Shown: one piece after another, positions 8,704-17,383 of the stretch
Layout: every line of letters begins with the position of its first letter
Numbering within the stretch: position 1 is the stretch's first letter
From: CAJJBL01 sp964519035
GTDB lineage: Bacteria; Pseudomonadota; Alphaproteobacteria; Puniceispirillales; Marisalimonadaceae
Assembly (NCBI GenBank): GCA_964519035.1
Contig: CAZFKZ010000025.1
Location: 1-28,482, forward strand
DNA length: 28,482 nt
Reading direction: 5' to 3'
Position numbers and translations under genes: made by a program
Notes under the pieces: model-generated
What the model was told of the DNA's origin: nothing
The model's input: the letters and a program-made list of their open reading frames with translations, nothing else
Databases searched by the model: none

Positions 8704-10503
8704 CTAATTGACCTCTTCTTGCTGTCTAAACCACATTTCAGAATAAAGACCATTTTTGTTAATTAATTGAGTGTGTGTTCCTTCTTCTGCTATTTTACCA
8801 TTTTCTAAAACAATTATTTTATCGGCGTCAATAACAGTTGAAAGTCTATGAGCAATAACTAATGTAGTAGCATTTTTAGATAATTTTTTTAATGATTTTT
8901 CTATTGATTTTTCTGTCTTTGTATCTAAAGCTGACGTTGCTTCGTCAAATATAAATATTTTAGGATTTTTGAGAAGTGCACGGGCAATAGCCACTCTTTG
9001 TTTTTCTCCACCTGATAATTTCAAGCCTCTTTCACCAACAATAGTGTCGTACCCTAATTCTAAATCCTCAATAAATTTATCAATTGAAGATAATTTAGCA
9101 ACGTTGTTGATTTCATCAATGGAGGATTCAGGTTTTGCATATGATATGTTATACCTAATTGTATCGTTAAACATCACAGTATCTTGAGGAACAACTCCAA
9201 TATTTGATCTTAAAGAGCTTTGAGTAACTTCTTTTAAACATTGATTATCAATTTTAATATTTCCTGAAGATGGGTCATAAAACCTAAATAATAATTTAGA
9301 TATTGTAGATTTGCCTGCACCAGTTGGTCCAACTATGGCAACTTTTTCTCCAGGGTTTACTATAAAATTCACACCTTTTAAAATAACTCTATTTCCAAAT
9401 GAAAATTTTACATTTATGAATTCTATTTTGCCACTTTGTACATCTAGATTTTTTGCATTTTTTTTATCTAGAATATCTGGCTTTTCTTCAACTAAGGCAA
9501 ACATTCTTCCCATATCTAATAAAGATTGTCTAATTTCTCTATACACAAAACCTAAGAAGTTTAAAGGAAGGTATAACTGTAACAAAAATGTATTAACAAC
9601 AACAAAATCACCAATAGACATATTTCCTTTAGCTATGTCTTCGCCGGCCATACCCATTACAATAAATAGACCTAAAGCAATAATTCCTCCCTGACCAATA
9701 TTAACTATAGATAAAGATGATCTAGCTTTAACAGCAGAATCTTCATAAACTTTCATTGCAGCGTCAAATCTATCCGCCTCTACTTGTTCAGCGTTAAAAT
9801 ACTTAACTGTTTCGTAATTCAACAGACTGTCGATTGCTTTAGTTGATGCATTCTCATCAGCTAAATTCATTTTTCGCCTTATTGCTATTCTCCATTCAGT
9901 AACCTTAATAGTATAGAGTATATAAACTAAAACTGTAGTAACAGTAACAGCTGCATATATAAAACCAAAAGTAACCCACAAAACAATTCCGACTGTTATT
10001 AATTCAACCAGAGTTGGAACAATTTCAAAAGCCGTAAACCTTAATAAAAACTCTATCCCCTTAGCACCTCTATCTATGGCTCTAGTCAATCCTCCAGTTT
10101 GTCTATTAAGATGAAATGTAAGTGATAAGCTGTGCATGTGCTTAAAGGCTTGTAAGGCTGCGCCTCTTACTGCTTTTTGAGCAACTCTGGCAAAAACAAA
10201 TTCTTTAGCTTCATCGAAGAAAACTTGACCTAACCGAGCTAGTGCATAAGAACCAATAACAGCCCACAATAAATTTATATCGACTGATTTCCCTTGGGAA
10301 ACTAAATCAACTGCTTTTCCATATAAAAATGGTGTGTATACACTTACTAATGTAGCTAAAAATAAAAATATAAAAGCTAAAACTATTCGAATAGGCATTT
10401 CTTTATTGCCTGTAGGAATTACAAACCTTATTAATTCTTTTAGAGTTCTTAATGGAGTTAAAATTTTATCATTTGAAGATAGTGCTACAGTGTCATTAAT
10501 CAT
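8704..10503 (-). CDS. atm1: ATM1-type ABC exporter (fused permease and ATPase)
   Basis: A 599-residue half-transporter. An N-terminal membrane domain (about residues 38-330) carries Atm1-family features: RQTGGLTRAIDRGAKGI near 134-150, NYETVKYFNAE at 229-239 and NIGQGG near 268-273. The ATPase domain has Walker A GPTGAGKST at 392-400, the signature LSGGEKQR at 496-503, Walker B IFIFDE at 516-521 and switch His552. Atm1/ABCB7 homologues export glutathione-derived persulfide or related compounds tied to cytosolic Fe-S assembly or metal tolerance. It is the last gene of the suf cluster, 30 bases after sufA, which favours the Fe-S role over lipid A or drug export. Confidence 0.93.
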   Translation of the reverse strand: MINDTVALSSNDKILTPLRTLKELIRFVIPTGNKEMPIRIVLAFIFLFLATLVSVYTPFLYGKAVDLVSQGKSVDINLLWAVIGSYALARLGQVFFDEAKEFVFARVAQKAVRGAALQAFKHMHSLSLTFHLNRQTGGLTRAIDRGAKGIEFLLRFTAFEIVPTLVELITVGIVLWVTFGFIYAAVTVTTVLVYILYTIKVTEWRIAIRRKMNLADENASTKAIDSLLNYETVKYFNAEQVEADRFDAAMKVYEDSAVKARSSLSIVNIGQGGIIALGLFIVMGMAGEDIAKGNMSIGDFVVVNTFLLQLYLPLNFLGFVYREIRQSLLDMGRMFALVEEKPDILDKKNAKNLDVQSGKIEFINVKFSFGNRVILKGVNFIVNPGEKVAIVGPTGAGKSTISKLLFRFYDPSSGNIKIDNQCLKEVTQSSLRSNIGVVPQDTVMFNDTIRYNISYAKPESSIDEINNVAKLSSIDKFIEDLELGYDTIVGERGLKLSGGEKQRVAIARALLKNPKIFIFDEATSALDTKTEKSIEKSLKKLSKNATTLVIAHRLSTVIDADKIIVLENGKIAEEGTHTQLINKNGLYSEMWFRQQEEVN

Positions 10504-10533
10504 GTAAACCTATCAAAAGTATATTTATAGTTG

Positions 10534-10887
10534 TTACGCTACGGTGAAACTTTCACCACATCCACATCGAGCAATTTCATTTGGATTAGAAAATTCAAAC
10601 CCTGAACTAAACTTTTCTTCTTTATAATCCATTTCAGAACCAATTAAAAACATGATTGCAGCTGGATCAATACATATAACTATATCTTTTGAAATTATTT
10701 TTTCTTCAAAAGGTTTCGTTTCATTTGCGTATTCAACATTATATTTCATACCAGAACAACCTGCTGTTTTAATCCCAATTCTTAAGCCAATTACTTGGGA
10801 GTTAGCCTCTTTCATTAAACTTTTAACTCTATTCGCAGCAGCATCTGTTAATGTTAATAAAGGCTTGTTTTCATTAATCATTGACAA
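10534..10887 (-). CDS. sufA: Fe-S cluster A-type carrier (SufA/IscA family)
   Basis: A 117-residue HesB/IscA-family protein that carries nascent Fe-S clusters to apo-proteins. The three invariant cysteines are Cys44 (TAGCSGMKY), Cys108 and Cys110 (RCGCGESF), the last two near the C-terminus as expected. It lies inside the suf operon, 11 bases after sufT and 30 bases before the ATM1-type gene. SufA, IscA and ErpA cannot be separated on sequence alone; the operon context supports SufA. Confidence 0.93.
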   Translation of the reverse strand: MSMINENKPLLTLTDAAANRVKSLMKEANSQVIGLRIGIKTAGCSGMKYNVEYANETKPFEEKIISKDIVICIDPAAIMFLIGSEMDYKEEKFSSGFEFSNPNEIARCGCGESFTVA

Positions 10888-10898
10888 CTCCTTTCAAA

Positions 10899-11324
10899 TT
10901 AATATATGTCAAGCGCCATTTTAGCATCTTCACTCATTCTGTCTTTTGTCCAAGCTGGTTCCCAAACTAATTCAACCTCAATTAAACCTACATCTGTAAC
11001 TTTAGCTATTGTATCAGCAACTTGGCCAGGCATTTCGCCTGCCACTGGACATCCTGGAGCCGTAAGAGACATTTTGACCTTCACATCATTTCCTTCAAGC
11101 AATTGAATATCATAAATTAAACCTAGATCATATATATTAACTGGTATCTCAGGATCAAATACTGTCTCAAGCGCGCTAATTATACTATCTAATTCAATTT
11201 TTTTGTTACAGTTATTATTTTTTTTTCCTGCTTTAGCTGTAAAAGGAGCGTGGGGATTATCAGATGGATGATGTGGCATAAAAGCTGAAAGTGGGAGATT
11301 ATCTATATCATTCATATTAGGCAC
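10899..11324 (-). CDS. sufT: SUF-associated MIP18/DUF59 protein SufT
   Basis: A 141-residue MIP18 (DUF59) family protein. The conserved core occupies about residues 45-137: FDPEIPVNIYDLGLIYDI (56-73), then LTAPGCPVAGEMPG (87-100) with the conserved Cys92, and VWEPAWTKDRMSE. The first ~44 residues are a low-complexity extension (His, Pro, Lys and Asn rich) common in proteobacterial SUF-linked members. SufT proteins help Fe-S maturation, especially under high demand; the mechanism is not settled. Its start overlaps the end of sufS by 8 bases, implying translational coupling. Confidence 0.92.
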   Translation of the reverse strand: MPNMNDIDNLPLSAFMPHHPSDNPHAPFTAKAGKKNNNCNKKIELDSIISALETVFDPEIPVNIYDLGLIYDIQLLEGNDVKVKMSLTAPGCPVAGEMPGQVADTIAKVTDVGLIEVELVWEPAWTKDRMSEDAKMALDIY

Positions 11325-12543
11325 CGAATATTTTTTTAACTTTAGTTAAAGATTCTGCTAATTTATCAAAATCTTCACGAGTTGAATAAGCTCCTACTGA
11401 TGCTCTAGTGGTAGAAACTAAATCAAATGCGTCCATTAAAGGTTGGGCACAATGGTGACCTGCTCTAACTGCAATACCTTCTCTATCAATGATAGTTGCA
11501 ATATCATGTGAATGAGCACAATCCATAGTAAACGAAACTACACCAGTCTTGCTAGGAGCTTTTCCAAAGACTTCTACCCCAGCAATCGAGTCTAATAATG
11601 ATGTTCCATAGGAGATAATATCTTTTTCATGTTTTCCAATTTCATCAATACCAACTTCAGTAACCCAGTCAATTGCTTCTCCTAAAACAATAGCTTGAAC
11701 TATAGGAGGGGTTCCAGCCTCAAATCTTGCTGGAGGCTCTGCATAAGTTGATTTTTCTATTTTAACTACATCTATCATATCACCTCCACCAAGAAATGGA
11801 GGCATTTTTTCTAAAATATGAGATTTTCCGAAAAGAACTCCTATACCTGTTGGTCCATATAACTTATGTCCTGAAAAACAATAAAAATCACAATTTAAAT
11901 CAACAACATCAACGTTACCATGAATAATGCCTTGGCAACCATCAACTACACTTATGGCTCCACAGTCATTTGCAATTTTACAAATTTCTTTAACTGGAAA
12001 CACTGTTCCTAAAACATTAGAAACATGCGGAAAAGCAATTACTTTAGTTCTTTCTGTAACTAGATTTTTAATTATATTTGCATCAAAGTCTTCGTTAGGA
12101 CTGATGTTAGCGGCAATAATCTTTAGGTTTTTTTGTTCTGCAATAATCTGCCATGGAACTATATTCGCGTGGTGCTCCGCAATTGTGATTATTATTTCGT
12201 CACCAGATGAAAGGTTTTTTAATCCCCAACTGTAAGCTATCAAGTTAATCGCCGCTGTAGCACCTGAAGTAAAAACAACTTCTTTTTCGTTGGCATTAAT
12301 AAAATTTCCTATTTTACGTCTAGCACCTTCATAATCTGATGTAGCCTCTTCTGATAATTTATGAAGTCCTCTATGAACGTTTGAGTAGTTAAAAGAGTAA
12401 CTTTTGTTAATTGCATCTATAACACGCTGAGGCTTCTGCATAGATGCTGCCGAGTCAAGATATATAAGAGGTTTATCCCAGACTGTTCTATTTAAAGCTG
12501 GAAACTGGGCTTTTATTTTATTTACATCGTATTTGTTAATCAT
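11317..12543 (-). CDS. sufS: Cysteine desulfurase SufS
   Basis: A 408-residue group II PLP-dependent desulfurase that provides sulfur for Fe-S assembly. PLP-binding Lys227 lies in SGHKLYGPTG; His124-His125 (AEHHANIVPW) and Asp201 (VVDGCQG) match cofactor-contacting positions; catalytic Cys365 is in RAGHHCAQPLM on a short loop, as in group II enzymes. Length and N-terminus are normal. It lies 7 bases after sufD and overlaps sufT. These enzymes usually need a SufE or SufU sulfur acceptor; neither is encoded in this window. Confidence 0.97.
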   Translation of the reverse strand: MINKYDVNKIKAQFPALNRTVWDKPLIYLDSAASMQKPQRVIDAINKSYSFNYSNVHRGLHKLSEEATSDYEGARRKIGNFINANEKEVVFTSGATAAINLIAYSWGLKNLSSGDEIIITIAEHHANIVPWQIIAEQKNLKIIAANISPNEDFDANIIKNLVTERTKVIAFPHVSNVLGTVFPVKEICKIANDCGAISVVDGCQGIIHGNVDVVDLNCDFYCFSGHKLYGPTGIGVLFGKSHILEKMPPFLGGGDMIDVVKIEKSTYAEPPARFEAGTPPIVQAIVLGEAIDWVTEVGIDEIGKHEKDIISYGTSLLDSIAGVEVFGKAPSKTGVVSFTMDCAHSHDIATIIDREGIAVRAGHHCAQPLMDAFDLVSTTRASVGAYSTREDFDKLAESLTKVKKIFGA

Positions 12544-12550
12544 ATCAATC

Positions 12551-13816
12551 CTATTTTAACACATTTGACTTTATAATTGAAACCAACCCTTGTTTAGCTT
12601 CATCGAAAATAAATCCATGAAGATTCTTTTCTACAGATTGAACTATAATGTCTTCTAAAAAAGCATTAATTAATATCTCTCTTGCTTTTTCAAGAGATAT
12701 CCCTCTACTTTTGAGATAAAACAACTGATCATCGTCTAATTCACCAACGGTTGCTCCATGAGCACAAATAACATCATCCGCATAAATTTCTAGTTCAGGC
12801 TTTGCATTTGCGCTAGCTTTATCTGACAATAGAATAGCTCTACTCATTTGTTGACCGTCTGTTTTTTGGGCACCAGGAGCCACTCTTACTTTACCTTGAA
12901 AAACTCCAGTTGATTTTCCTCCTAAAACACCTCTCACTATTTGCTTAGATGTACAATTTGGAACGTCATGATATATAGCAGTAGTTAGGTCATGATGTTG
13001 GTTAGAACCTGATAAGTATACTCCATTAAGATTCAAAACTGCTTCTTCACCTTTAAGATGTGCGTGGGTTTCAGACCTTGTAAATTCACTACCCTTGATT
13101 AATGAAAATGAATTATAAATAGATTTATTGTATAAGGTAACTAAATTTGCACATAAATTATAAGAATAATGACTATCCTCAAAAATTTTTATAGATTTTA
13201 ATGAAGCAGATTCATTGATCTCTATCAATTGCAAGGGCATTATTAATGGACCTAAATGTTGAAAACGCTCAACAAGTGATAATTTACTATTTTTGTTTAA
13301 TTTAATAAATAAAACTGGATGAACAGATTTGAAATCATTTCCTCCAGAATAATTAATTTCAACAGTTTTATCAAAGTTAAAATCTGCATCCAAACTTATC
13401 TTAATTATTGAAGGACAACACGAAATAGATGAACTAGTAGAAGGATGATTTGCTAAGTCTGTATTTTTAATCTTTGATAAAAAATCAAGACCCTCTTCTT
13501 CATTTAAATAAGATAAATTAATTCCAAAAGGTAATTTACTAGATAAATCTTCTCTGTAAGCTCCATCAATAAAATTAATAAAGATTGAAGAGTTTATTTT
13601 AGGTTCTAAAGATTTATTCTTTCTTAAATCAGGATGTATTGGTTCTATATATTTTTTACTTAAGTTTTTTAATTTGCTTAATCTCCAAGTTTCTTCAGAG
13701 GGTTTTGGCCAATTTTTAAAATCTTTAGAAGCAAGTATTCTATAACTGGCATCATCAAAATCTTTCACATAACTTTTTACTGAATTAATAAATTGATTGT
13801 TTTTTTCAAGCTGCAT
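12551..13816 (-). CDS. sufD: Fe-S cluster scaffold subunit SufD
   Basis: A 421-residue SufBD-fold protein, the SufD half of the SufBC2D scaffold. The core has the beta-helix part ending HAHLKGEEAVLNLNGVYL, then HHDLTTAIYHDVPNCTSKQI, FQGKVRVAPGAQKTDGQQ and ADDVICAHGATVGELDDDQL with the conserved His. The C-terminal helical domain (YLKSRGISLEKAREILINAF) binds SufC. The N-terminal ~100 residues are less conserved, as usual for SufD. It overlaps sufC by 11 bases, so the two are translationally coupled. Confidence 0.95.
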   Translation of the reverse strand: MQLEKNNQFINSVKSYVKDFDDASYRILASKDFKNWPKPSEETWRLSKLKNLSKKYIEPIHPDLRKNKSLEPKINSSIFINFIDGAYREDLSSKLPFGINLSYLNEEEGLDFLSKIKNTDLANHPSTSSSISCCPSIIKISLDADFNFDKTVEINYSGGNDFKSVHPVLFIKLNKNSKLSLVERFQHLGPLIMPLQLIEINESASLKSIKIFEDSHYSYNLCANLVTLYNKSIYNSFSLIKGSEFTRSETHAHLKGEEAVLNLNGVYLSGSNQHHDLTTAIYHDVPNCTSKQIVRGVLGGKSTGVFQGKVRVAPGAQKTDGQQMSRAILLSDKASANAKPELEIYADDVICAHGATVGELDDDQLFYLKSRGISLEKAREILINAFLEDIIVQSVEKNLHGFIFDEAKQGLVSIIKSNVLK

Positions 13817-14558
13817 CTATTATTCCTGCATAGCCATTTTTTTCAATCTCAAGTGCTAAACTAGGACCTCCTGATTTAATTATCATTCCATCCGATAAAA
13901 TATGTACATAGTCTGGAACTATATAATCTAATAGCCTTTGATAATGCGTAATAACAATTATAGCATTGTTTTCATTTCTTTGGCTGTTAACACCTTCAGA
14001 AACAATCTTTAATGCATCGACATCTAATCCAGAGTCAGTTTCGTCTAATATTGAAACAGAAGGCTTTAACATTGCCATTTGTAAAATTTCAAAGCGTTTT
14101 TTTTCACCCCCTGAAAAACCTACGTTTACTGACCTTTTTAGCATTTCATCTTTAACAAACATACTACTTGCAGCTTTTCTAGCTTCTTTAACGAATGTTA
14201 AATGATCTAATTCTTTTTCACCAATGTGTCTTCTACGTGAATTAACTGCCTCTCTAAGAAAACTTATTCCACCGACTCCAGGTAACTCTACTGGGTATTG
14301 AAAAGCTAAAAACATGCCTTGCCTTGCTCTCTCATCTGCAGTCATATCTATAATAGATTTACCATCCAACAAAACATCCCCAGTATCAAGTTCATATCCA
14401 TCTCTGCCTGCAAGCATATATGACATAGTACTCTTACCTGATCCATTAGGCCCCATAATGGCATGCACTTCACCAGCATTAACTGACAGTGAAATACCTT
14501 TTAAAATTTCTTTATTTTCTATTTTTAAACGAGCATTTTTAATTTCTAGTAACGACAT
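13806..14558 (-). CDS. sufC: SUF system ATPase SufC
   Basis: A 250-residue ABC-type ATPase without membrane domain, the motor of the SufBC2D scaffold. Walker A is GPNGSGKST at 36-44, Q-loop in LAFQYPVELPGV, signature FSGGEKKRFEI at 148-158, Walker B through LDETDSGLD at 171-179 and switch His in VITHYQRLL. FSGGEKKR and ETDSGLD are diagnostic of SufC rather than transport ATPases. It follows sufB by 41 bases and overlaps sufD. Confidence 0.98.
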   Translation of the reverse strand: MSLLEIKNARLKIENKEILKGISLSVNAGEVHAIMGPNGSGKSTMSYMLAGRDGYELDTGDVLLDGKSIIDMTADERARQGMFLAFQYPVELPGVGGISFLREAVNSRRRHIGEKELDHLTFVKEARKAASSMFVKDEMLKRSVNVGFSGGEKKRFEILQMAMLKPSVSILDETDSGLDVDALKIVSEGVNSQRNENNAIIVITHYQRLLDYIVPDYVHILSDGMIIKSGGPSLALEIEKNGYAGIIDAA

Positions 14559-14599
14559 TACTTTTTTCCCAAGATACTTTTTATTAATTCTTTAAATTT

Positions 14600-16051
14600 T
14601 TAACCTACAGAACCTTCTAAACTAATGCCGATAAGTTTCTGTGCTTCAACTGCAAATTCCATAGGCAATTCTTTCATTACTTCTTTACAAAAACCGTTAA
14701 CAATTAAAGATGTAGCTTGCTCAGTATCTAAGCCTCTTTGTAGGCAATAAAATAACTGATCTTCAGAAATTTTAGATGTAGTAGCTTCATGTTCCACTCT
14801 TGCAGTTGGAGTATGTTGATTGATGTAGGGTATAGTATGAGCTCCACATTTATCACCAATAAGGAGTGAATCACATTGAGTAAAATTTCTGGCTCCATGA
14901 GCGTTTTTTTGAATTTGCACTTGACCTCTGTATGTATTTTGTGCTTTTCCTGCAGAGATACCTTTTGAAATAATTGTAGACTTAGTATTTTTACCTATAT
15001 GTATCATTTTAGTTCCAGTATCAGCTTGTTGTGCATTATTGGTAACTGCAACAGAGTAAAATTCTCCTACAGAATTATTGCCACGTAACACACATGAAGG
15101 ATACTTCCAAGTAACAGCAGATCCTGTTTCAACCTGTGTCCATGAAATTTTAGATCTGTCTCCAATACAATGTCCTCTTTTTGTGACAAAGTTAAATATA
15201 CCACCTTTTCCATTTTCATCGCCTGGATACCAATTTTGAACAGTAGAGTATTTAATCTGAGCATCTTCCATAGCAACCAATTCAACGACAGCTGCATGCA
15301 ATTGATTTTCGTCTCTTTGAGGAGCAGTACAACCTTCTAAATAGGATACATAGGATTTATCTTCAACTATGATTAAAGTTCTTTCAAATTGTCCCGAATT
15401 TTGTTCATTAATTCTGAAATAAGTTGATAATTCCATAGGACATTTAATACCTTTTGGAACATAAACAAAAGATCCATCTGTAAATACTGCAGAATTTAAA
15501 GCTGCATAATAATTATCACTAATAGGGATAACAGAACCTATATATTTTTTAACCAATTCTGGGTGATCTTGAATGGCCTCAGATATTGGACAAAAAATTA
15601 TACCTTCTTTGGCAAGCTTATCTCTAAATGTAGTTGCAACTGAAACTGAATCAAAAACGTAATCGACAGCTACACCAGCTAACATTTCTTGTTCTTTAAT
15701 TGGAATTCCAAGTTTTTCGTAAGTTTTTAACAATTCAGGGTCAACTTCATCTAAACTATTTAAGATAGGCTTTTTCTTTGGCGCGGAATAATAATATATA
15801 GATTGGAAGTCAATTTTTGGAAAGTTAACCATAGCCCAATCTGGCTCATCCATACTCAACCATTTTTTATAAGCTTTTAATCTCCAATCTAACATCCATT
15901 TTGGTTCATTTTTCTTTTTTGATATAAATTTTACAATATCCTCGCTTAATCCGAGAGGTGCTCTATCTGATTCAACGTCAGTTACAAAACCATATTTATA
16001 TGAACTTGATACTTCTTTAACTTTTTCAATTGTTTCTTGCGTAGCAACCAT
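14600..16051 (-). CDS. sufB: Fe-S cluster scaffold subunit SufB
   Basis: A 483-residue scaffold protein on which SufBCD assembles clusters. Landmarks are PKIDFQSIYYYSAPK in the N-terminal domain, YVPKGIKCPMELSTYFRIN, SYLEGCTAPQRDENQLHAA, and, near the C-terminus, HTPTARVEHEATTSKISEDQ followed by the helical SufC-binding segment LFYCLQRGLDTEQATSLIV. Length agrees with family norms (about 480-500). First structural gene of the operon, 44 bases after the regulator. Confidence 0.97.
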   Translation of the reverse strand: MVATQETIEKVKEVSSSYKYGFVTDVESDRAPLGLSEDIVKFISKKKNEPKWMLDWRLKAYKKWLSMDEPDWAMVNFPKIDFQSIYYYSAPKKKPILNSLDEVDPELLKTYEKLGIPIKEQEMLAGVAVDYVFDSVSVATTFRDKLAKEGIIFCPISEAIQDHPELVKKYIGSVIPISDNYYAALNSAVFTDGSFVYVPKGIKCPMELSTYFRINEQNSGQFERTLIIVEDKSYVSYLEGCTAPQRDENQLHAAVVELVAMEDAQIKYSTVQNWYPGDENGKGGIFNFVTKRGHCIGDRSKISWTQVETGSAVTWKYPSCVLRGNNSVGEFYSVAVTNNAQQADTGTKMIHIGKNTKSTIISKGISAGKAQNTYRGQVQIQKNAHGARNFTQCDSLLIGDKCGAHTIPYINQHTPTARVEHEATTSKISEDQLFYCLQRGLDTEQATSLIVNGFCKEVMKELPMEFAVEAQKLIGISLEGSVG

Positions 16052-16095
16052 TGGCTTCCCTTTTCATACGACTGTATTTATACTTATATAATCAA

Positions 16096-16557
16096 TTAAT
16101 ATTGAATTTCATCCATAATAGTTTTTTTTTGTTCAATTTCAAAAATACCTGAAGGATTTAACAAATCATCCAAAGAGATTTTTTTTAAAGATTGTCTGAT
16201 AACTTCATTAACTTTGTTCCATTTACGGTTTAAAAAACAAACATTACTCGAATTACATGAAGAAGCCGAACTATCTACACATGCTGTAAGAGCAATAGGC
16301 CCGTCTAGAGCTTCAATTATTTCAACTATAGATATATCAGATGAATTTTTATTCAATGAATAACCACCTTGAGAACCTCGTTGAGCTGTTATTAATTCAC
16401 TTTTAACGGTAAGTAGCTTAAGCAATTTTTGAACTGTAAATAAACTTATACCAGTTTCTTTTGACAGTTGACTAGCTGATGTAGAAAATTTGGATCGATT
16501 TGCAAGCACTCCCAAACATACCACGGCATAATCCGTCATTTTACTTAATTTAATCAT
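16096..16557 (-). CDS. sufR: Rrf2-family SUF operon regulator (Fe-S sensing)
   Basis: A 153-residue Rrf2/IscR-type transcription factor. A winged helix-turn-helix occupies about residues 1-80, starting MIKLSKMTDYAVVCLGVL, with recognition region SLFTVQKLLKLL and wing RGSQGGYSL. Three cysteines, Cys93, Cys101 and Cys107 (spacing C-x7-C-x5-C), are in the position where relatives bind a [2Fe-2S] cluster. It heads the suf operon, so it most likely senses cluster supply and controls sufBCDSTA. It resembles the SUF-linked Rrf2 regulators rather than the cyanobacterial DeoR-type protein also called SufR; the symbol follows operon context. A 7-5-7 palindrome lies just upstream. Confidence 0.9.
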   Translation of the reverse strand: MIKLSKMTDYAVVCLGVLANRSKFSTSASQLSKETGISLFTVQKLLKLLTVKSELITAQRGSQGGYSLNKNSSDISIVEIIEALDGPIALTACVDSSASSCNSSNVCFLNRKWNKVNEVIRQSLKKISLDDLLNPSGIFEIEQKKTIMDEIQY

Positions 16558-16562
16558 AAATT

Positions 16563-16568
16563 ATTATA
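16563..16568 (-). promoter_or_regulatory. -10-like TATAAT close to the suf regulator start
   Basis: On the minus strand a perfect TATAAT ends only five bases before the ATG at 16557. If used, transcription would begin at or within a base or two of the start codon, giving a leaderless mRNA. No strong -35 is visible at 17 bases (TATTAA), and that position falls in the palindrome at 16579-16597. In AT-rich DNA TATAAT also occurs by chance. Confidence 0.35.
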
Positions 16569-16578
16569 GAAGAAAATA

Positions 16579-16597
16579 TAGTACTTTAATAGTACTA
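16579..16597. promoter_or_regulatory. Candidate operator palindrome upstream of the suf regulator
   Basis: A perfect inverted repeat, TAGTACT - 5 bases - AGTACTA, centred about 31 bases upstream of the regulator's ATG. Rrf2-family dimers commonly bind palindromes in their own promoters, and this one would overlap the -35 region of the promoter described below. The 51-base gap between hspQ and the regulator contains no other notable feature. Binding is inference; in such AT-rich DNA a chance repeat is possible, though the GTAC-containing arms are less AT-rich than the surroundings. Confidence 0.45.
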
Positions 16598-16608
16598 ATT
16601 AAATTAAA

Positions 16609-17010
16609 CTAATTTCTAGCTTCATTTCTTAAAAGATATTTGCCTTTATCAATACCATTGAAAATTTCTTCAAGGTCAGGATGCTCTAAAGGCCCATTAT
16701 CACCGTCACCTACTAAATTTTGCTGAGACACATATGCAGTATAAAAGGTTTCTGTGTTTTCAGCCATTAAATGATAGTAAGGTTGTTTACGTGAAGGTCT
16801 GATTTCAGCAGGTATGGATTGATACCACTCTTCTGTGTTAGAGAATTCTGCATCAACGTCTACAATCACACCTCTAAATGGATAAATCCTATGTTTTACA
16901 ATATCACCAATATTAAATAAAGGATCTTTATCAATTTTTATTTTATTTGTAGCCTTAGATTTAGCTTTGATATTTTTATTATCAAGCTTTTTATCATTAT
17001 TATCAGACAT
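16609..17010 (-). CDS. hspQ: Heat-shock protein HspQ (YccV-like, hemimethylated-DNA-binding family)
   Basis: A 133-residue protein. The conserved domain covers about residues 30-125: FNIGDIVKHRIYPFRGVIVD, then EWYQSIPAEIRPSRKQPYYH and ETFYTAYVSQQNLVGDGDNG with the trailing HPDLEEIF. In enterobacteria HspQ acts as an adaptor and substrate of the Lon protease and was first described as binding hemimethylated DNA. The first ~28 residues are Lys/Asp/Asn-rich and look disordered. It lies 49 bases after rpmF and 51 bases before the suf regulator, all on the minus strand; whether it is cotranscribed with suf is not evident. Confidence 0.9.
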   Translation of the reverse strand: MSDNNDKKLDNKNIKAKSKATNKIKIDKDPLFNIGDIVKHRIYPFRGVIVDVDAEFSNTEEWYQSIPAEIRPSRKQPYYHLMAENTETFYTAYVSQQNLVGDGDNGPLEHPDLEEIFNGIDKGKYLLRNEARN

Positions 17011-17059
17011 ATTTTTACCTTATTGAAATTTGATCAATATAGTTGCAATCAAAATTAAC

Positions 17060-17245
17060 CTAAACTTTAGATTTGACTTTGATAACTTGCCTGCCTTTGT
17101 ACATGCCAGTTTTTAAATCAATATGATGAGGCCTGTGAAGCTCTCCAGTATCTTTACTTTCTACATAGGTATCACATGTCAAAGAGTCATGAGATCTTCT
17201 CATTCCTCTTCTAGATCTTGTTATTTTACTTTTTGGTACTGCCAT
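17060..17245 (-). CDS. rpmF: 50S ribosomal protein L32
   Basis: A 61-residue basic ribosomal protein. It begins MAVPKSKITRSRRGMRRSHD, the L32 signature, and ends in the alphaproteobacterial-type HHIDLKTGMYKGRQVIKVK. Of the four zinc-site cysteines of some L32 proteins only Cys24 remains, so it is the zinc-free form. Usual neighbours (plsX, the DUF177 gene) are absent; here rpmF follows tRNA-Ala and precedes hspQ. A GAGAG sits upstream of the ATG. Confidence 0.96.
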   Translation of the reverse strand: MAVPKSKITRSRRGMRRSHDSLTCDTYVESKDTGELHRPHHIDLKTGMYKGRQVIKVKSKV

Positions 17246-17271
17246 AATTAACTCTCAAATAAAATTTTAAT

Positions 17272-17289
17272 CTACAAAAAAAATTGTAG
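17272..17289 (-). terminator. Weak hairpin between tRNA-Ala and rpmF
   Basis: Read on the minus strand, CTACAA and TTGTAG flank a six-T loop, beginning five bases after the CCA end of tRNA-Ala and followed by an A/T-rich tract. It could help 3' processing or partial termination between the tRNA and rpmF. The stem is only six mostly A-T pairs, so this is weak. Confidence 0.25.
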
Positions 17290-17293
17290 TAAA

Positions 17294-17369
17294 TGGTGGA
17301 GCTGGACGGGATCGAACCGACGACCTCCTGCTTGCAAAGCAGGCGCTCTCCCAATTGAGCTACAGCCCC
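17294..17369 (-). tRNA. tRNA-Ala (anticodon UGC), CCA encoded
   Basis: A complete 76-base tRNA on the minus strand. The acceptor stem GGGGCTG pairs with CAGCTCC and contains the G3:U70 wobble pair that identifies alanine tRNA; the discriminator is A and CCA is encoded. The D-arm includes TAGCTCAATTGGGAGAGC, the anticodon arm is CTGCT-TTTGCAA-GCAGG with anticodon TGC, and the T-loop is TTCGATC. It stands alone, not in an rRNA spacer as tRNA-Ala(UGC) often is. Confidence 0.98.
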
Positions 17370-17383
17370 ATAAACTTTATTGT

